Shown: positions 1 through 8,320, numbered from the stretch's first letter. The stretch is 36,100 nt of DNA from Rhodoferax sp. (GCA_021737865.1 JAIPDC010000011.1:1-36100); one strand, 5' to 3'. Program-made: numbers and translations. The notes: generated by a model from the sequence alone, not told the origin.

Positions 1-1256
1 TCTTCATCACCAACGAAGACTCCAACACGCTCGTCGTCATCGATCCCAAGACCAACACCGTCGAGAGCACGATCAACCTGACCAGCTTCGACGAAGACCC
101 GCGGCCGCCGTTCCGCTACGTCACCGCCGGCGTGGCGCCCACGCACGCGGCGATGATCCACAAGCCGCTGTACCACGGCTGCATCGACGCCCACGGCGCG
201 GTGCCGTCGCCCGACGGCCGGCTGCTGGCCACCAGTGGGCGTGGCTCGAGCAACATCTATCTCATCGATACCGAACAGCGCCGCGTCATCGGCAACACGC
301 CGAACCCGGCCGCCGGCCCCAGCACCAACCCCGAACGGTTGAGCAGCGGCCTGCTGCTGGGCCGCGAACCGCACGAGCCCACCTTCACGCGCAATGGCCG
401 TGAACTGTGGGTCACGCTGCGCGGCGAAGACCGTATCGCCATCCTCGGCGTTGACCAGGCGGTGCGTCAGTTGAAAGGCGCCGACAGCCCGGGTTCAACC
501 GCCATCCGCCAGTTCCTGCCGACGATCAACGGCCCGGCGCAAGTGTGGTTCAACCGCGAGGGAACACTCGCCTTCGTGGCCAGCCAGAAGGTGTCGCAGA
601 TCGACGTGTTCCGCGTCAACCCGGGCGCCGACGGCCACAGCCGGCCGCAGCGCGTGACAACCCTGGACATCAGCGCACAGGACAAGCCCGGCTTCACGCC
701 CTTCATGAAGACCACGCCTGACGGCGCCGAGGTGTGGTTCTCGCACAAGCTGGCCGATGCGCTGTCGTGCCGCTCGACGCAGGGCGGCTTCGACCTGATC
801 GACAGCGTGCCGCTGGGCATGGGCGCGCGGCCCAACCACGTCGAGTTCGTCAGCAATGCGCGCGGCAGCGTGGTCTATGCCAGCCTGGCGCGCATCGACG
901 ACGGCGGGCCCGGCGGCGTGGCGTCCAGCCCCATCGCCATCATCGACCGCAGCGCCCCCGGCGGCCAGCGCAAGGTGGTGGGTACCTTCTTCAGCCACGG
1001 GCGCGAGTCGCATGGGCTGTGGACCAACCCCGAAAACACACTGCTGTACGTGGCGCACGAGCAGGACGAGCTGCCTGGCACGCCCAACGCCGGCCAGACG
1101 GTGTGCAGCGCCTTCGACGTCAGCGACCCGCTGCGGCCTGCCTTCATCGCGCAGATCCCTCTGGGCAACCTGGCCCTGCCTTCAGGCGCGTTGCGCAACA
1201 AGAAGAGCATCAACCTGGTTTACGTGCGCGTGGGTGCGAAGGGGCAGACCGCATGA
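1..1256 (+). CDS. YVTN/YncE-like beta-propeller protein, 5' end outside window
   Basis: The reading frame is open from the first full codon at base 3, so the gene starts upstream of the window and only its C-terminal part is seen. The first residues (FITNEDSNTLVVIDPKTNTV) are a typical YVTN-type blade: a short strand, then a V-I-D/N turn and a T-N-T-V strand. Further blades follow, such as PSPDGRLLATSGRGSSNIYLID near base 210, FTRNGRELWVTLRGEDRIAI near 385 and WTNPENTLLYVAH near 1020. Proteins of this type are usually secreted seven-blade propellers, often next to copper, cytochrome or quinoprotein genes. No catalytic residues can be assigned here. The stop overlaps the start of the following DUF305 gene by four bases (ATGA), so the two are translationally coupled. 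The fold call is firm, the specific role unknown. Confidence 0.8.
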   Translation, partial: FITNEDSNTLVVIDPKTNTVESTINLTSFDEDPRPPFRYVTAGVAPTHAAMIHKPLYHGCIDAHGAVPSPDGRLLATSGRGSSNIYLIDTEQRRVIGNTPNPAAGPSTNPERLSSGLLLGREPHEPTFTRNGRELWVTLRGEDRIAILGVDQAVRQLKGADSPGSTAIRQFLPTINGPAQVWFNREGTLAFVASQKVSQIDVFRVNPGADGHSRPQRVTTLDISAQDKPGFTPFMKTTPDGAEVWFSHKLADALSCRSTQGGFDLIDSVPLGMGARPNHVEFVSNARGSVVYASLARIDDGGPGGVASSPIAIIDRSAPGGQRKVVGTFFSHGRESHGLWTNPENTLLYVAHEQDELPGTPNAGQTVCSAFDVSDPLRPAFIAQIPLGNLALPSGALRNKKSINLVYVRVGAKGQTA

Positions 1257-1585
1257 ACGGCGGGGGAGCCAGCGCCTTCCAGCGCGAGATGGACGAATCG
1301 ATGACGCGGATGATGCAAGACATGCACGGCACAGGCCACGTGGGCCATGCCGACATCGACTTCCTGGCGATGATGATTCCGCACCACGCCGGCGCCGTCG
1401 AGATGGCGCGGCTGGTGTTGCAGCATGGCCGCGACCCGGCCACGCGGCAACTGGCGGAGGAAATCATTGCCGGGCAGACCATCGAGATTGAAAGCATGAC
1501 GCGGCGGCTGGCGGCTTTGCGGCAAGGGCGCAGCGGCGATGCGGCGGCCGAGTTCCCGTCGCTGGGCGGCACGCGCGGCCCCTAA
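1253..1585 (+). CDS. DUF305 family protein
   Basis: This 110-residue protein begins at an ATG overlapping the stop of the propeller gene. It contains the DUF305 signature DIDFLAMMIPHHAGAVEMA (about residues 32-50), with the conserved His pair and a Met-rich N-terminal helix (MDESMTRMMQDMHGTGH). DUF305 proteins are small four-helix proteins often found with copper or other metal handling genes, and many are exported. No clear signal peptide is visible in this copy, so it may be cytoplasmic or the true start may differ. Family assignment is firm; a metal-binding role is inferred from the Met/His-rich composition. Confidence 0.85.
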   Translation: MNGGGASAFQREMDESMTRMMQDMHGTGHVGHADIDFLAMMIPHHAGAVEMARLVLQHGRDPATRQLAEEIIAGQTIEIESMTRRLAALRQGRSGDAAAEFPSLGGTRGP

Positions 1586-1656
1586 GGGTCAGCCCTGAGG
1601 GTAACTACCAATGATCGGTATGGAATGAGCGGGCGCACCCAGCGCTCTTGATCAAC

Positions 1657-2190
1657 ATGCTCTTCCAGTCGGCCGAATCCCGCTACAACCAATGGGTGCG
1701 TGAGCACTACCGTTTCCTGCTGCGCAGCGCGTGGGCGTTGACCGGCTCGCGTGCGACGGCTGAAGACGTGGTGCAGGACTGCTTTGCCAACGCCTGGAAA
1801 CATCGCGAGCAGTTGCGCGATGCAACGCTGGCTCGGGCCTGGCTGTTCCAGATCATGCGTCGCGCGGCCTTCCGCCAGGCTACGCCGGGCATGCAGTCGC
1901 TGGACGATGAAGAGCGTCCCGAGCAGGCCGCGCCCGACAGCGGGCTGGACGACAAGCTCGACGTCGTCAAGGCCCTGGCGCGTCTGGCGCCGATGCACCG
2001 CGAGGTGCTGGTGCTGTTTTATTTTGACGATATGCCCACCGCCCAGATGGCCGAGGCGCTGGAGATCGCGCCGGGCACCGTGCTGTCGCGCCTGGCGCGC
2101 GCGCGCGACGCGCTCAAGCGCGTGATGGGCGTGCCCGTGCAAGCACCCTCAGGCGCGCGCGTGACGCCGCTGAGAAAAACCTCAACATGA
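1657..2190 (+). CDS. ECF-type RNA polymerase sigma factor
   Basis: This is a sigma-70 family protein of about 177 residues with only regions 2 and 4, as in group IV (ECF) factors. Region 2 covers YRFLLRSAWALTGSRATAEDVVQDCFANAW, including the typical A-E-D-V-V-Q-D core-binding motif. Region 4 covers LAPMHREVLVLFYFDDMPTAQMAEAL followed by the recognition helix IAPGTVLSRLARARDALKRV. I chose the ATG at 1657; an in-frame TTG at 1648 is possible, and neither has a clear Shine-Dalgarno sequence. Its last codons overlap the next gene (ATGA at 2187-2190), so it is co-translated with the putative membrane regulator. The target promoters are unknown; autoregulation of this cluster is the usual pattern. 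Confidence 0.9.
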   Translation: MLFQSAESRYNQWVREHYRFLLRSAWALTGSRATAEDVVQDCFANAWKHREQLRDATLARAWLFQIMRRAAFRQATPGMQSLDDEERPEQAAPDSGLDDKLDVVKALARLAPMHREVLVLFYFDDMPTAQMAEALEIAPGTVLSRLARARDALKRVMGVPVQAPSGARVTPLRKTST

Positions 2191-2822
2191 AGCTCCGAAT
2201 CACCACCGAACCCGAGGACAGTGCATTCGACCTGCGCGCCCGCGCCGAGCTGGCGCTGGCCTTCGAAGCCACCGACCCACCGCCTCACCTGTACCGCAAG
2301 GCGCAGCCGATGCTGTCGCGACGCGGCTTCCAGCGGTCTGTGCTGGCCCTGCTGCTGGTCGGCAGCGGGACCGGCACCGTCTTGGCGATGCGCCCACCCG
2401 AGCTGGTGCGGGGTGCCATCGAGCATGAATATTTTGAGCGCACGCTGCGCGGCACCTTCATGGAACCTGCACCGCTGTTGCAGCACCTGGGGCTTGGCGG
2501 CAAACAAGTGGTCCCTGGCTTCCCGCAGTTGATGCGGCCTTGCGACATCGACGGCCACCTTGCCTATCACCTCACCACGTTCTTCGAGAAGGGCGGCATG
2601 GTCACCGTGTTTGCTTTCGACAAGGCCGTGGCGCTGAAGGAAGGCGGCGGCTGGTGGGGCAATGTCTACTGGAAAGTCATCACCTCGCGCGACGGCAAGC
2701 CGCTGGTGCTGGTTGCGCAAAAGAAACAAGCACTGGCCGTGGCGCAGAACCAGTTCGGCAAGACCAGTGAAACACCTACACCCACATCCACACCCACCAC
2801 CACCCCCAAGGAGACACGATGA
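2187..2822 (+). CDS. DUF3379-like single-pass membrane protein, putative anti-sigma factor
   Basis: This 211-residue protein has a charged N-terminal cytoplasmic region of about 45 residues, one hydrophobic segment (about 50-68, SVLALLLVGSGTGTVLAM), and a periplasmic part ending in a Thr/Pro-rich low-complexity tail. The periplasmic motif MRPCDIDGHLAYHLTTFFEK followed by GGMVTVFAF resembles DUF3379, a family that accompanies ECF sigma factors. The gene overlaps the sigma gene upstream and the SorA-like gene downstream by four bases each, so the three are one translational unit. By position and topology it is the likely cognate anti-sigma factor or sensor, but no zinc-binding anti-sigma motif is visible. 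The family call is from memory of the motif and is moderate. Confidence 0.6.
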   Translation: MKLRITTEPEDSAFDLRARAELALAFEATDPPPHLYRKAQPMLSRRGFQRSVLALLLVGSGTGTVLAMRPPELVRGAIEHEYFERTLRGTFMEPAPLLQHLGLGGKQVVPGFPQLMRPCDIDGHLAYHLTTFFEKGGMVTVFAFDKAVALKEGGGWWGNVYWKVITSRDGKPLVLVAQKKQALAVAQNQFGKTSETPTPTSTPTTTPKETR

Positions 2823-4045
2823 AACAGACCCTGAACTTCCTGCAGCGGCGCCAGTTGCTCGCCGGCAGCGCCAGCGCCGTGGCCGCTGCCGGACTAGCGA
2901 CTTTTGCGCGCGGCGCCGCCGCTGCTGGCGAAACTCCTGTGGCCAGCGCCACGCTGAAGCCGCTGCCCGCCTACGTGAACTGGAAAGACCCGGCCAGCGT
3001 CATCGTGCACAGCAGCACCACCATCGAGACCAAGCGCACGGCCTTCGGCAGCGGTGTCATCACGCCGGCCGAGCAGCTCTACATCCGCAACAATCTGCCT
3101 GCGCCAGACGCATCCATCATTGCCGACCGCGACGCCTGGGAAGTGGCCATCGAAGGCGTGAAGGCCCCGCGCACACTGACGCTGCGCGAACTCAAGACCC
3201 TGGGCGTGGAGACCACCGCCATGGTGCTGCAATGCTCTGGCAATGGCCGTGGCTACTTCCCCAGCAAGCCCAGCGGCACGCCGTGGCAAGTGGGGGCAGC
3301 CGGCTGCGTGATCTGGAGTGGCGTGCCGGTGCGGGTAGTGGCCGAGGCGCTGGGCGGCATGGTGCCGGGCGCAGGCTTCATGACCGGCACCGGCGGCGAG
3401 AAGCTGCCCGAAGGGCTGGACCCGCTGAGCATCATCGTTGAGCGCTCGGTACCGGCCGCGGCGATGGCCGATGCGCTGCTGGCGTGGGAAATGAACGGTG
3501 TGCCTATCTCGCTGGCCCACGGCGGCCCGCTGCGCCTGATCGTGCCCGGCTACACCGGCGTGAACAACATCAAGTACATCAAGCGCTTGGCCTTCACGGC
3601 CAAGGAGACGGACGCGAAGATCATGTCGCACGGCTACCGCATCTCGCCGCCGGGCGGCAAGGGCGACCCCAGCCAACCTTCGGTGCAGGAGATGACGGTC
3701 AAGTCGTGGATCAACTCGCCTGGGCCCGACGCAGCCGGCGTGAAAGCCGGTCTGGTGCAGGTGCAGGGCGTTGCCTTTGGAGGGCTGAACGGTGTCAAGC
3801 GCGTCGAGGTGTCGCTGGACGGCGGCAAGACCTGGAGCGACGCGCGCTTCGTCGGCCCCGACCTCGGTCGCTATGCCTGGCGCCAGTTCGTGCTGGCTGC
3901 CAGGCTGCCCGCCGGCAGCCACACGCTGGCCAGCCGCGCCACCGACTCCGCAGGCAACGTGCAACCCGAGCAGCGGCAGGAAAACGCCGGCGGCTACAAC
4001 AACACGAGCTGGTCCGACCACGCCGTGAAAGTGACGGTGGCCTGA
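2819..4045 (+). CDS. sorA: SorA-like molybdenum sulfite dehydrogenase, Tat-exported
   Basis: A 408-residue sulfite oxidase family protein. The N-terminus has a Tat signal (QRRQLLAG followed by an Ala-rich stretch, cleavage probably near residue 36). The molybdopterin domain holds the molybdenum-ligating Cys in MVLQCSGNGRGYF (C139). The C-terminal Mo-co dimerisation domain includes VKRVEVSLDGGKTWSDARF. The family oxidises sulfite to sulfate in the periplasm and passes electrons to a cytochrome c. The monoheme cytochrome gene two bases downstream makes this the SorAB arrangement known from Starkeya rather than the cytoplasmic or MsrP type; MsrP would have a membrane partner instead. SoxC-like activity is possible, but no sox genes are present. 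The start is coupled (ATGA) to the preceding gene. Confidence 0.85.
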   Translation: MKQTLNFLQRRQLLAGSASAVAAAGLATFARGAAAAGETPVASATLKPLPAYVNWKDPASVIVHSSTTIETKRTAFGSGVITPAEQLYIRNNLPAPDASIIADRDAWEVAIEGVKAPRTLTLRELKTLGVETTAMVLQCSGNGRGYFPSKPSGTPWQVGAAGCVIWSGVPVRVVAEALGGMVPGAGFMTGTGGEKLPEGLDPLSIIVERSVPAAAMADALLAWEMNGVPISLAHGGPLRLIVPGYTGVNNIKYIKRLAFTAKETDAKIMSHGYRISPPGGKGDPSQPSVQEMTVKSWINSPGPDAAGVKAGLVQVQGVAFGGLNGVKRVEVSLDGGKTWSDARFVGPDLGRYAWRQFVLAARLPAGSHTLASRATDSAGNVQPEQRQENAGGYNNTSWSDHAVKVTVA

Positions 4046-4047
4046 TC

Positions 4048-4416
4048 ATGCGCAGCACCATTCAGCAGCACCCTGTGTTGCATGCCTTGAGAGTTGCGTC
4101 GATGCTTGGTGCCTGCCTGGCGCTGCCCGTTCTGCCCGCGCTGGCGGCCGACGACAGCGCGCAGTTCGCCCTGGGGAAGAAGCTGTTCCTGGAAGGCGTC
4201 GTGCCTTCGTGCGCGGTTTGCCACACCTTGCAGGCCGCGGGCGCCGAGGGCGCCGTCGGCCCGGTGCTGGACGAGTTGAAGCCCGACGCTGCGCGCGTGG
4301 CGAAGGCGCTGCGCAACGGGCTGGGCCAGATGCCTTCGTACAAGGAAAAGCTCACCGATGCAGAGATCGCGGCGCTGGCGCTGTATGTGTCCAAGGCCAG
4401 CGGGGGTGCCAAGTGA
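4048..4416 (+). CDS. sorB: SorB-like monoheme cytochrome c
   Basis: This 122-residue protein begins two bases after the sorA stop. It has a Sec signal peptide ending about ALPVLPALAA (residue 31), one heme-binding CxxCH motif (CAVCH) and a downstream methionine ligand candidate in GLGQMPSYKEKLTDAEIAALALYV, the normal C-terminal pattern of class I cytochromes c. The context makes it the electron acceptor and probable subunit for the adjacent molybdenum enzyme. Intact and of typical length. Confidence 0.85.
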   Translation: MRSTIQQHPVLHALRVASMLGACLALPVLPALAADDSAQFALGKKLFLEGVVPSCAVCHTLQAAGAEGAVGPVLDELKPDAARVAKALRNGLGQMPSYKEKLTDAEIAALALYVSKASGGAK

Positions 4417-4988
4417 GACTCTGTGCGGGTGGAATCTGCGGGTTAGCCCGCACCGATGAACGCTCACCCGCGCGGGCCGCAAGAAACTGATCGACACCGA
4501 ATCGCAGGGCATCTTCAGCGGTTGCCGCCGTCGAGGGCCTACCCGTCCTGGCAACCACGGGGTCACACCCCGCCAGGATTGAAGATGGCGTTGGTCGAGC
4601 CCTGCGTCTGCCCGGAATCAACAGGTGTCAAGCGAATGGGGCCCGCCTTCGCGGTCTAGGTCCGCTTCCCTGCAGTCTCGACGGTCGGCAACGGGTCGGG
4701 AGCTGCCGGTTACGCATAGAGAGAGGACGACTCTGCCCAGTCTTGACCGTTCAGTGGACAGCTCGGGGCGAACGACTGCTCGTGGCGATTGGTGAAGTCT
4801 AGCCGGCCGCGCACCTGCCCGCCTAACCAACATGGCGACTGGGCGCCGCAGCGTCGACGCCTACTGGCAGCACATTGTGCGTGTCCATGAGTGCCGAACT
4901 GGGTCCCATCTCCCGCCGTTCCCGCTGTCCAAGAGAAACCGAAATGAGTGTCCAGCAGCGACCGAAATACGCAGTCTGCGCTCCAGAG
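4417..4988. other. 572-bp stretch with no recognised gene
   Basis: No open frame here has a convincing start, ribosome site or recognisable protein motif. A short GC hairpin (GCGGG-ttag-CCCGC, about 4437-4450) lies just after sorB but lacks a T-run. The stretch lies where the tnpC gene of the older IS66 element should continue leftwards, yet no TnpC motif is readable on either strand, so the element was cut off here by deletion or rearrangement. The join between chromosome-like and IS DNA lies somewhere inside and cannot be placed. Confidence 0.6.
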
Positions 4989-5342
4989 TCAGACCACGGT
5001 GATTACACCACCGTCGCCAAGGCGCTGCCAGGGCAGGCCCAGCACCAGCGCATCGAACTGTGCGCGGGTGAGCGCGGCGGTGCTTGCCGCATCACGCGGC
5101 CAGACGAACTTGCCGCTGTTCAGGCGCCGCGCTGCCAGCCACACCCCGATGCCGTCGTGCACCAGCACTTTCATGCGGTTGGCTCTTCTGTTGGCGAACA
5201 GATAGGCGTGGTGCGGGCGTGCAGCGCCAAAGACCGACACCACACGGGCCAGCGCCGTCTGGGTGCCCGCTCGCATGTCCAGCGGCTCGGTGGCCAGCCA
5301 CAGGGCATCCACCCGGATCACTTGAGCAGCTCTCGCATCCAT
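4989..5342 (-). CDS. tnpB: IS66 family accessory protein TnpB (older element)
   Basis: This 117-residue protein from the ATG at 5342 matches the IS66 Orf2/TnpB pattern: DMRAGTQTALARVV, then HHAYLFANRRANRMKVLVHD, GIGVWLAARRLNSGKFVWP and a closing LTRAQFDALVLGLPWQRL. It overlaps the end of the broken tnpA by 25 bases, the usual IS66 coupling. It is recognisably homologous to the intact TnpB at 6001-6339 but clearly diverged, so the two elements are different IS66 members. The reading frame is intact, but the element has no tnpC or complete tnpA. Confidence 0.85.
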   Translation of the reverse strand: MDARAAQVIRVDALWLATEPLDMRAGTQTALARVVSVFGAARPHHAYLFANRRANRMKVLVHDGIGVWLAARRLNSGKFVWPRDAASTAALTRAQFDALVLGLPWQRLGDGGVITVV

Positions 5343-5532
5343 ACTGCGCACTGATCGGCCGCCGCCAGGGGCCAGGTCACTGACACGCTGGTGGCACCAC
5401 GGCGCAACTCGATGCGGATGTCCGGTGCAGATGCACACGCCGCTGGTGGCAGCGGCACTGGAACAAATGCGGGAGCCTGCAGGGCAGGCAGCGCCCTACA
5501 TCCCTCTCGACGCCACTTGTGCACGACATTGG
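5318..5532 (-). pseudogene. tnpA: C-terminal part of IS66 tnpA (older element), split by IS insertion
   Basis: Read on the minus strand from the insertion point, this gives NVVHKWRREG, a variable linker, then FVPVPL, DIRIELRRGATSVSVTWP and AVWMRELLK. The intact tnpA at 5612-6004 ends the same way. The missing N-terminal part lies at 8338-8469, and both halves meet at the duplicated GACATTGG. Joining them restores ...HGINANVVHKWRREG..., a normal TnpA helix-turn-helix, so the gene was intact before the second IS66 landed in it. Confidence 0.85.
5525..5532. repeat. Left target-site duplication GACATTGG
   Basis: These eight bases directly precede the GTAAG terminus of the inner IS66 and are repeated exactly at 8338-8345 after its other end. 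Eight bases is the usual IS66 target duplication. Confidence 0.92.
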
Positions 5533-5549
5533 GTAAGCGGCCAGCCATG
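5533..5549 (+). repeat. Left terminal inverted repeat of inner IS66
   Basis: GTAAGCGGCCAGCCATG matches the reverse complement of 8321-8337 at all 17 positions. Partial similarity continues further inwards. Confidence 0.92.
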
Positions 5550-5584
5550 GCATCTTGAAACAATGGCGTACTCGTAGGAGCCTC

Positions 5585-5611
5585 GTGTCCACCTCAACTC
5601 TAGGTGGACAC
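5585..5611 (+). promoter_or_regulatory. Inverted repeat just before tnpA start (inner IS66)
   Basis: GTGTCCACCT, a 7-base loop and AGGTGGACAC form a perfect 10-bp stem directly before the GTG start at 5612. The older IS66 carries a related 12-bp stem at the same place (8468-8501). Conservation between two diverged elements suggests a role in controlling tnpA translation or transcription. Confidence 0.6.
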
Positions 5612-6004
5612 GTGAACACTACTCCTGAACAAAGCGGCGAAGGTCGTCGGCGCCGACGCTTGCACAGTGACGAATTCAAAGCGAACGCAGTGGCGTCATG
5701 CATGCAGCCAGGCATCTCGATGGCTGCGGTGGCGATGGCCAATGGGATCAACGCGAACCTTCTGCGCCGCTGGGTGCAAGCTGCCGAGATGCGCCCCGGT
5801 AGCGTCGTTCCAGATGCGCCGCCGGCGCCCAAGCGCCAGGGGGCAAACACACCTGCAGCCTTCGTGCCGATGCAGCTACCCGCCAAGGCTGCGGCGGCTG
5901 ACATCCGCATTGAACTGCGTCGCGGCAACACCTCGATCTCCATGGCATGGCCCATCGATGCCGCCAGCGAGTGCGCGGCCTGGGTGCGCGAGTTGCTTCG
6001 ATGA
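5612..6004 (+). CDS. tnpA: IS66 family protein TnpA
   Basis: This 130-residue protein is the IS3/IS66 Orf1-type DNA-binding partner. A basic N-terminus (EGRRRRRLHSDEFKANAV) is followed by a helix-turn-helix ending NGINANLLRRWVQ, a Pro/Ala linker, and a C-terminal region FVPMQL...DIRIELRRGNTSISMAWP...WVRELLR. I chose the GTG at 5612 immediately after the hairpin; in-frame GTG 5585 and TTG 5555 are alternatives within or before the hairpin. The stop overlaps the tnpB start (ATGATG at 6001). Confidence 0.85.
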   Translation: MNTTPEQSGEGRRRRRLHSDEFKANAVASCMQPGISMAAVAMANGINANLLRRWVQAAEMRPGSVVPDAPPAPKRQGANTPAAFVPMQLPAKAAAADIRIELRRGNTSISMAWPIDAASECAAWVRELLR

Positions 6005-6339
6005 TGCGCATTGATGCCATGTGGCTCGCAGTGGACCCCGTGGACATGCGTGCCGGAGCCGACCGCCTGATCGCCCGCGTGGTGCAAGTCTTCGGCGCCG
6101 CGCAGGCCCACCACGGCTACCTCTTTGCCAATGCGCGCGGCACGCGGATGAAGCTGGTGGTGCATGACGGCTTTGGCGTATGGTGCGCAACGCGCCGGCT
6201 CAACCAGGGACGCTTCGCTTGGCCCAGCGATGGGGCGCCGCTGCAGCAACCCGCACTCACGCAGGCCCAGTTCGAAGCCCTGATCGTGGGCCTGCCGTGG
6301 CAGCGGCTCGCGCACATGCAGACCATCACGCGCGTGTGA
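6001..6339 (+). CDS. tnpB: IS66 family accessory protein TnpB
   Basis: A 112-residue TnpB with the family pattern DMRAGADRLIARVVQVFGAA, HHGYLFANARGTRMKLVVHD, GFGVWCATRRLNQGRFAWP and a closing LTQAQFEALIVGLPWQRL. TnpB is needed for IS66 transposition, though its biochemical role is not settled. The start codon overlaps the tnpA stop, so it is translationally coupled. About 100 bases separate it from tnpC. Confidence 0.9.
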   Translation: MMRIDAMWLAVDPVDMRAGADRLIARVVQVFGAAQAHHGYLFANARGTRMKLVVHDGFGVWCATRRLNQGRFAWPSDGAPLQQPALTQAQFEALIVGLPWQRLAHMQTITRV

Positions 6340-6441
6340 TGGTGTGTGACGGATAGCCCCGTGCGCGCCGGTGAGGATCGCGCCCGGGGCAATTCGAGAA
6401 TGCCCCGATGACATCCATCGCCAAGCTTCGGACAATGGCGC

Positions 6442-8085
6442 ATGCTCGATGTGAATGCGCTCAAAGCCCAGGACCTCCAAGGCCTGAGCCAGAGCGCCAT
6501 GGTCGAGTTGGCCACAGAGATGCTGGCCCGGATCGCGGCGATGAACACTCTGCTGCAGGCACGCGACAAGCAGGCAGCCGAGCACGCCCAGGAGATCAAG
6601 TTCAAGGACACCAAGCTGGAGCGCATCACGCACGAGCTGGCGCGTCTGAAGGCCTGGAAGTTCGGAGCCAAGACCGAACGCATGAACGCCGGGCAGCGGC
6701 AGATGTTCGAAGAGACAGCGGCCGAGGATGAGGCCAGCCTGCAGGCCCAACTGCTGGCCTTGCAGGGCACATCCGAGCCGAGCACCTCGCCTGCGGCAGG
6801 CACCAGGCGCCAGCCGCGTCGCCAACCGCTGCCAGAGCACCTGCGCCGCGTCGAGCACCGCCACGAACCCGAGAACACCACATGCCCATCGCCGGGGTGC
6901 GGTCGGGCAATGGTGCGTATTGGCGAAGACGTGAGCGAGCGGCTGGATATCGTTCCAGCCGAATTCTTCGTGCAGCGCCACGTGCGCGGCAAGTGGGCCT
7001 GCAAGTGCTGCCAGCTACTGGTGCAAGAGCCCGTCGGGCCTCAGATCATCGACAAGGGCATGCCGACATCGGGGCTGCTCGCGCACACACTGGTCAGCCG
7101 CTTCGTGGACCATCTGCCGTACTACCGGCAAGAACAAATCAATGCCCGCTCTGGCGTGCACACGCCGCGCTCGACGTTGGCTGCGTGGTCTGGAGCTGCT
7201 GGGGCCAGCCTGCAGCCGCTGTATGACGCGCATCGTGCGTTCGTGCTGGGAGCGCAGGTGTTGCATGCCGACGAAACACCGGTGAGGATGCTCGACCCCG
7301 GGGCAGGCAAGACCACCAAGGCCTACATCTGGGCGTATGCCCGGGGCGAGCACGACCGCACGCCGGGCGTGATCTACGACTTCTGCGCAGGTCGGGGTGC
7401 AAAGTATCCAATGGCGTTCCTGCAAGGCTGGTGCGGCACCATCACCTGTGACGACTACAAGGCGTACGACGCGGTGTTGCGCACAGAAGGACGCAAAGAG
7501 GCTGGGTGCCTGGCGCATGCGCGCCGCAAGTTCGATGAACTGGCCAAAGCTCATGCAAGCCCGGTAGCTGCACAGGCCATCCAGCGCATGGCCGCGCTGT
7601 ACCGAATCGAGCAGCAAGCGCGGGAGATGACAGCGGCGGATCGGTTGGCACTACGCCAGTTGCACGCACAGCCGCTGTGGGACGAGTTGCATGTGTGGCT
7701 GCGGCTGGAGAGAGCCCGGGTGGCGGACGGTGGGGGCATCGCCGCTGCTCTGGACTACAGCCTCAAGCGCTGGGAGGCGCTGGGGCGCTTCCTGCACGAT
7801 GGTGATGTCAGTATCGACAACAACCACGTCGAGCGCATGATGCGCCCATGGGCGATGGGGCGCAAAGCGTGGCTCTTCTGTGGCAGCAAACTGGCTGGTC
7901 AGCGGGCCGCCATGGTGATGAGCCTCGTGCAGTCAGCCAAGCTGCATGGGCACGATCCCTGGGGTTACCTCAAGGACGTGCTGGAGCGGCTGCAGGCGCA
8001 CCCGAACCACCGGATTGATGAGTTGCTGCCGCATCGCTGGAGCCCTGCGGAAGACGGCAAAATGCCATCGCATGAAGAACATTGA
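6442..8085 (+). CDS. tnpC: IS66 family transposase TnpC
   Basis: A full-length 547-residue DDE transposase. The N-terminus is a coiled coil (about residues 10-95) ending in LKAWKFGAKTER, the IS66 leucine-zipper/helix region. A Cys-rich zinc-finger part follows (CPSPGCGRAM... and WACKCCQLLVQEP). The catalytic domain shows the acidic triad in VLHADETPVRM, ITCDDYKAYDA and IDNNHVERMMRPWAMGRKAWLFCGS. The C-terminal YLKDVLERLQAHPN...LLPHRW tail is that of the family. No frameshift or missing catalytic residue is seen, so it is probably functional. Its end overlaps the start of the small accessory gene at 8072. Confidence 0.95.
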   Translation: MLDVNALKAQDLQGLSQSAMVELATEMLARIAAMNTLLQARDKQAAEHAQEIKFKDTKLERITHELARLKAWKFGAKTERMNAGQRQMFEETAAEDEASLQAQLLALQGTSEPSTSPAAGTRRQPRRQPLPEHLRRVEHRHEPENTTCPSPGCGRAMVRIGEDVSERLDIVPAEFFVQRHVRGKWACKCCQLLVQEPVGPQIIDKGMPTSGLLAHTLVSRFVDHLPYYRQEQINARSGVHTPRSTLAAWSGAAGASLQPLYDAHRAFVLGAQVLHADETPVRMLDPGAGKTTKAYIWAYARGEHDRTPGVIYDFCAGRGAKYPMAFLQGWCGTITCDDYKAYDAVLRTEGRKEAGCLAHARRKFDELAKAHASPVAAQAIQRMAALYRIEQQAREMTAADRLALRQLHAQPLWDELHVWLRLERARVADGGGIAAALDYSLKRWEALGRFLHDGDVSIDNNHVERMMRPWAMGRKAWLFCGSKLAGQRAAMVMSLVQSAKLHGHDPWGYLKDVLERLQAHPNHRIDELLPHRWSPAEDGKMPSHEEH

Positions 8086-8293
8086 AGCACTCATCGACGA
8101 CGGCGGCGACATCACCCTTGGTGCGATCTACCCGATCAAATGCGCAGCCACAGCTGCTGACGGCCACAACAGTGTGGCCATGCTGGTTCGCCGAGAAGGT
8201 GAGACGCTGAACGCGTTGCTCAAGAGGCTGGACAAAGCCATCGGTAAGTTCTACGACGGCGGGGACGCGGTTGACGAGATCAACGGCTGCTGA
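8072..8293 (+). CDS. Small IS66-associated protein of unknown function
   Basis: A 73-residue protein that starts inside the last codons of tnpC (ATG 8072, tnpC stop 8083-8085) and ends 44 bases before the IS terminus. The sequence starts MKNIEALIDDGGDITLGAIY and ends LLKRLDKAIGKFYDGGDAVD plus a short tail. Small proteins of this kind follow tnpC in several Burkholderiales IS66 elements, by recollection. The acidic, helical composition suggests a small regulator or partner, but no function is known. Confidence 0.65.
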   Translation: MKNIEALIDDGGDITLGAIYPIKCAATAADGHNSVAMLVRREGETLNALLKRLDKAIGKFYDGGDAVDEINGC

Positions 8294-8320
8294 AGGGAGC
8301 CGACATCGCCGTCAAGGTGG

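Noticed and set aside
495-1058. Long minus-strand open frame opposite the beta-propeller gene
   Set aside because: A GC-rich antisense shadow with Ala/Arg/His-rich composition and no motif; the plus-strand frame has clear propeller repeats.
2894-4021. 375-codon minus-strand frame opposite sorA
   Set aside because: Mirror frame of a GC-rich gene; low-complexity His/Ala/Gly composition and no family signal, while sorA has all its motifs.
5377-6981. 534-codon minus-strand frame across the IS66 boundary
   Set aside because: It crosses the inner IS terminus and lies opposite tnpA, tnpB and tnpC; only its last part contains the real tnpA remnant in another frame.
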